Shown here: positions 38,145 to 39,823 of the stretch, piece by piece | Layout: each line of letters starts with the position of its first letter | Position numbering within the stretch: the stretch's first letter is position 1 | Assembly (NCBI GenBank): GCA_026398635.1 | Contig: JAPLSM010000067.1 | Location: 1 to 39,823 of the forward strand | DNA length: 39,823 nucleotides | Reading direction: 5' to 3' | Origin: Spirochaetota bacterium | Lineage (GTDB): Bacteria > Spirochaetota > Spirochaetia > SZUA-6 > Fen-1364 | Program-made: the position numbers and the translations under genes | The notes under the pieces: model-generated | Seen by the model: only the letters and a program-made list of their open reading frames with translations | Database searches by the model: none | Told to the model about the DNA's origin: nothing

Positions 38145-39823
38145 TCACACCCGCATCCGCTCCGGCACTTCGAGCACCCTCACGAACTCCGCGATCACCT
38201 GCACCTCGTTCTCATCCTGCGGTTCGAGGACGATCGGCTCATACGCAGGGTTCCGTGGCTTCAGCACGATGCGGGCATGGTGCCATCCCTGCTCCGCGTC
38301 CGCGGCCTTCTCCGAGTGGTACTGCTTCACGGTGTACTGGCCGCCGGTGTGGGGATCGGAGATGCCCGAATGCCAGACCAGCAGCACCCGGCCCTCCCTG
38401 CTTCCGGCCCGGGCGGGCCTGAACACGCACCAGGACCCGTTGGGGATCAGCGGAATCATGGAATCGCCCTGCACCTGGGCAATGAACATGCCCTTCTCGA
38501 AGTCGAGGTTCTCGTTCGGCTTCACCCAGGTCTCCGCCCACTCTGGGGCGTCCTCGAGGCTCGCCTGCTCCCGGCTCCACGAACCTGCTGCCGCCTTCAG
38601 CGAAGTCAGGGGGAGGCAGTTCACCCATGGGGAACGCTCTTCAACAGGCACTTCCTTCCAAGGGAAGATCCGCTCGGGTTCCTCACCCGCGCATTCAGAG
38701 AGGATCAGCGGCAGTCGCACCAGCTCCCGGCAGATGCGGAACTCCCACGTGCCGTGCTTCCCGAGATTGCTCACCGCCTTCACCCACTTCTGGGCTGCAG
38801 CGGTCTTGGCCGCGACCTGGTTGGGCTCACGGTCGCCGCCGCCGCCCTTGATCTCGAGCACGAGGATGCGAGCCTCGGCTCCGGCTGCAGGCCGCAGGCG
38901 GATGATGAAGTCCGGGATGCAGACGTGCTGGTTGTCCTGGTACTCGTAGGAGATCTGCAGACCGAGGTGCCGGGTGTTGGCTACGAAGCACTCGACGAGG
39001 GCGGACGACTCCAGGTACTTGATCGCGTACTCCTCGTCGGTGCTCATGACCATCGCGTAATTGAGGTGGCTCTTTTCCAGTGAGACCACGGGACGCGCGG
39101 TGCGTTCGTTGACGTCCCTGGTCGAGAGCCACGGTTTGAACCGGTTCAGAAGCGGCACCAGCGGCGCCTCCTCGCTGGCCGCAACCGGCTGGATGGCATC
39201 CAGGAGCATCGAGCGGATGCGCGTGACGTGCTTCTCGTGTGCGATCTCACGCATATCGACGCCCGGCGCAGCTCGGACGCGGGTTGCGATGTACTCTTCG
39301 AGGATCCTCACGATCTCGGGGAAGAGCTCGTGACGAGCGAGGGCGACCCGCTTGCTGCCCTGCCCCTGCTCGAGGGCTCCGACGATTTCTTTCGCGATCC
39401 CGAAGACGATCTGCTGGAGCCTGACCGTTTGGTAGAACTCCTGCCGGTCCTGCGATATGAACTCCCCGGGCGACCTTCCCAGCGCGCCTTCCCCTGATTT
39501 CGAAGGCCCCGCGCTCGGGGAGCGCGTGGATGTGGTGGTAGACGGGCTCCGATTCGTCGGTCAGTTTGGGTGTCTTGCCCTTGAACGGGATGAGGGAGAA
39601 CGGGATCCCGTACACGTCGACGTATTCGGGCGGCAGCAGTCCCGTCTCGGGGTCGGGGGTGTAGCTGGTACGCCGCAGTCCCCTGCCGACCACCTGCTCG
39701 CAGAGGAGCTGGCTTCGGAACGGACGCAGGCCGAGGATGTGCGTCACGTTGTTCGCGTCCCAGCCTTCGGTCAGCATCGACACCGAGACGACGCAACGCA
39801 CCTGTTCCCCCGGCTTTCCCCGG
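38145..39823 (-). pseudogene. Restriction-type SF2 helicase / PD-(D/E)XK nuclease with C-terminal S24 (LexA-like) peptidase domain; interrupted, 5' end outside window
   Basis: [44 protein letters not shown] (frame A) and, in another frame, [80 protein letters not shown]; frames change near 39455-39498. Confidence 0.82.

Noticed and set aside
1-39823. CRISPR array, rRNA operon, intact tRNA, complete prophage
   Set aside because: No regularly spaced repeats, rRNA-like sequence, complete tRNA or phage structural genes were seen on either strand.

Overview
High-GC bacterial window of about 39.8 kb, mostly dense housekeeping and transport operons broken up by scars of gene decay and mobile elements. 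From left to right it holds: the 3' end of a glycine-cleavage operon (gcvH-gcvPA-gcvPB) followed by a PHP-domain gene and a lipoprotein; a MATE exporter whose 5' end abuts an IS66 transposase remnant; a tightly coupled FAD-oxidoreductase / GxGYxYP-family protein / GPH symporter operon; a minus-strand cluster (Gfo/Idh/MocA oxidoreductase, truncated GH88/105-like gene, frameshifted cupin, Fe-S flavodoxin-like protein, B12-type radical SAM); an exported protein; a divergent RlmN/Cfr-like radical SAM; a beta-barrel-like exported protein; a parvulin; a potABCD-type polyamine ABC operon; a class-V aminotransferase; a decayed MMPL/RND gene and a condensation-like acyltransferase; a 27 kb scar made of IS66 and IS630-like fragments; a HAD hydrolase; a decayed HD phosphohydrolase; a peptide ABC operon in the unusual order B-D-F-A-C; an Fe-S protein; and an RluA-type pseudouridine synthase. 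The right edge carries the most interesting module: a Pif1-like helicase with an apparent N-terminal transmembrane anchor, convergent with a restriction-type helicase / PD-(D/E)XK nuclease fused to a C-terminal LexA-like S24 Ser-Lys peptidase domain. That second gene is disrupted by a frameshift or deletion in this copy and runs off the window. All calls come from reading translated motifs; no database search was run. The taxon cannot be established here.
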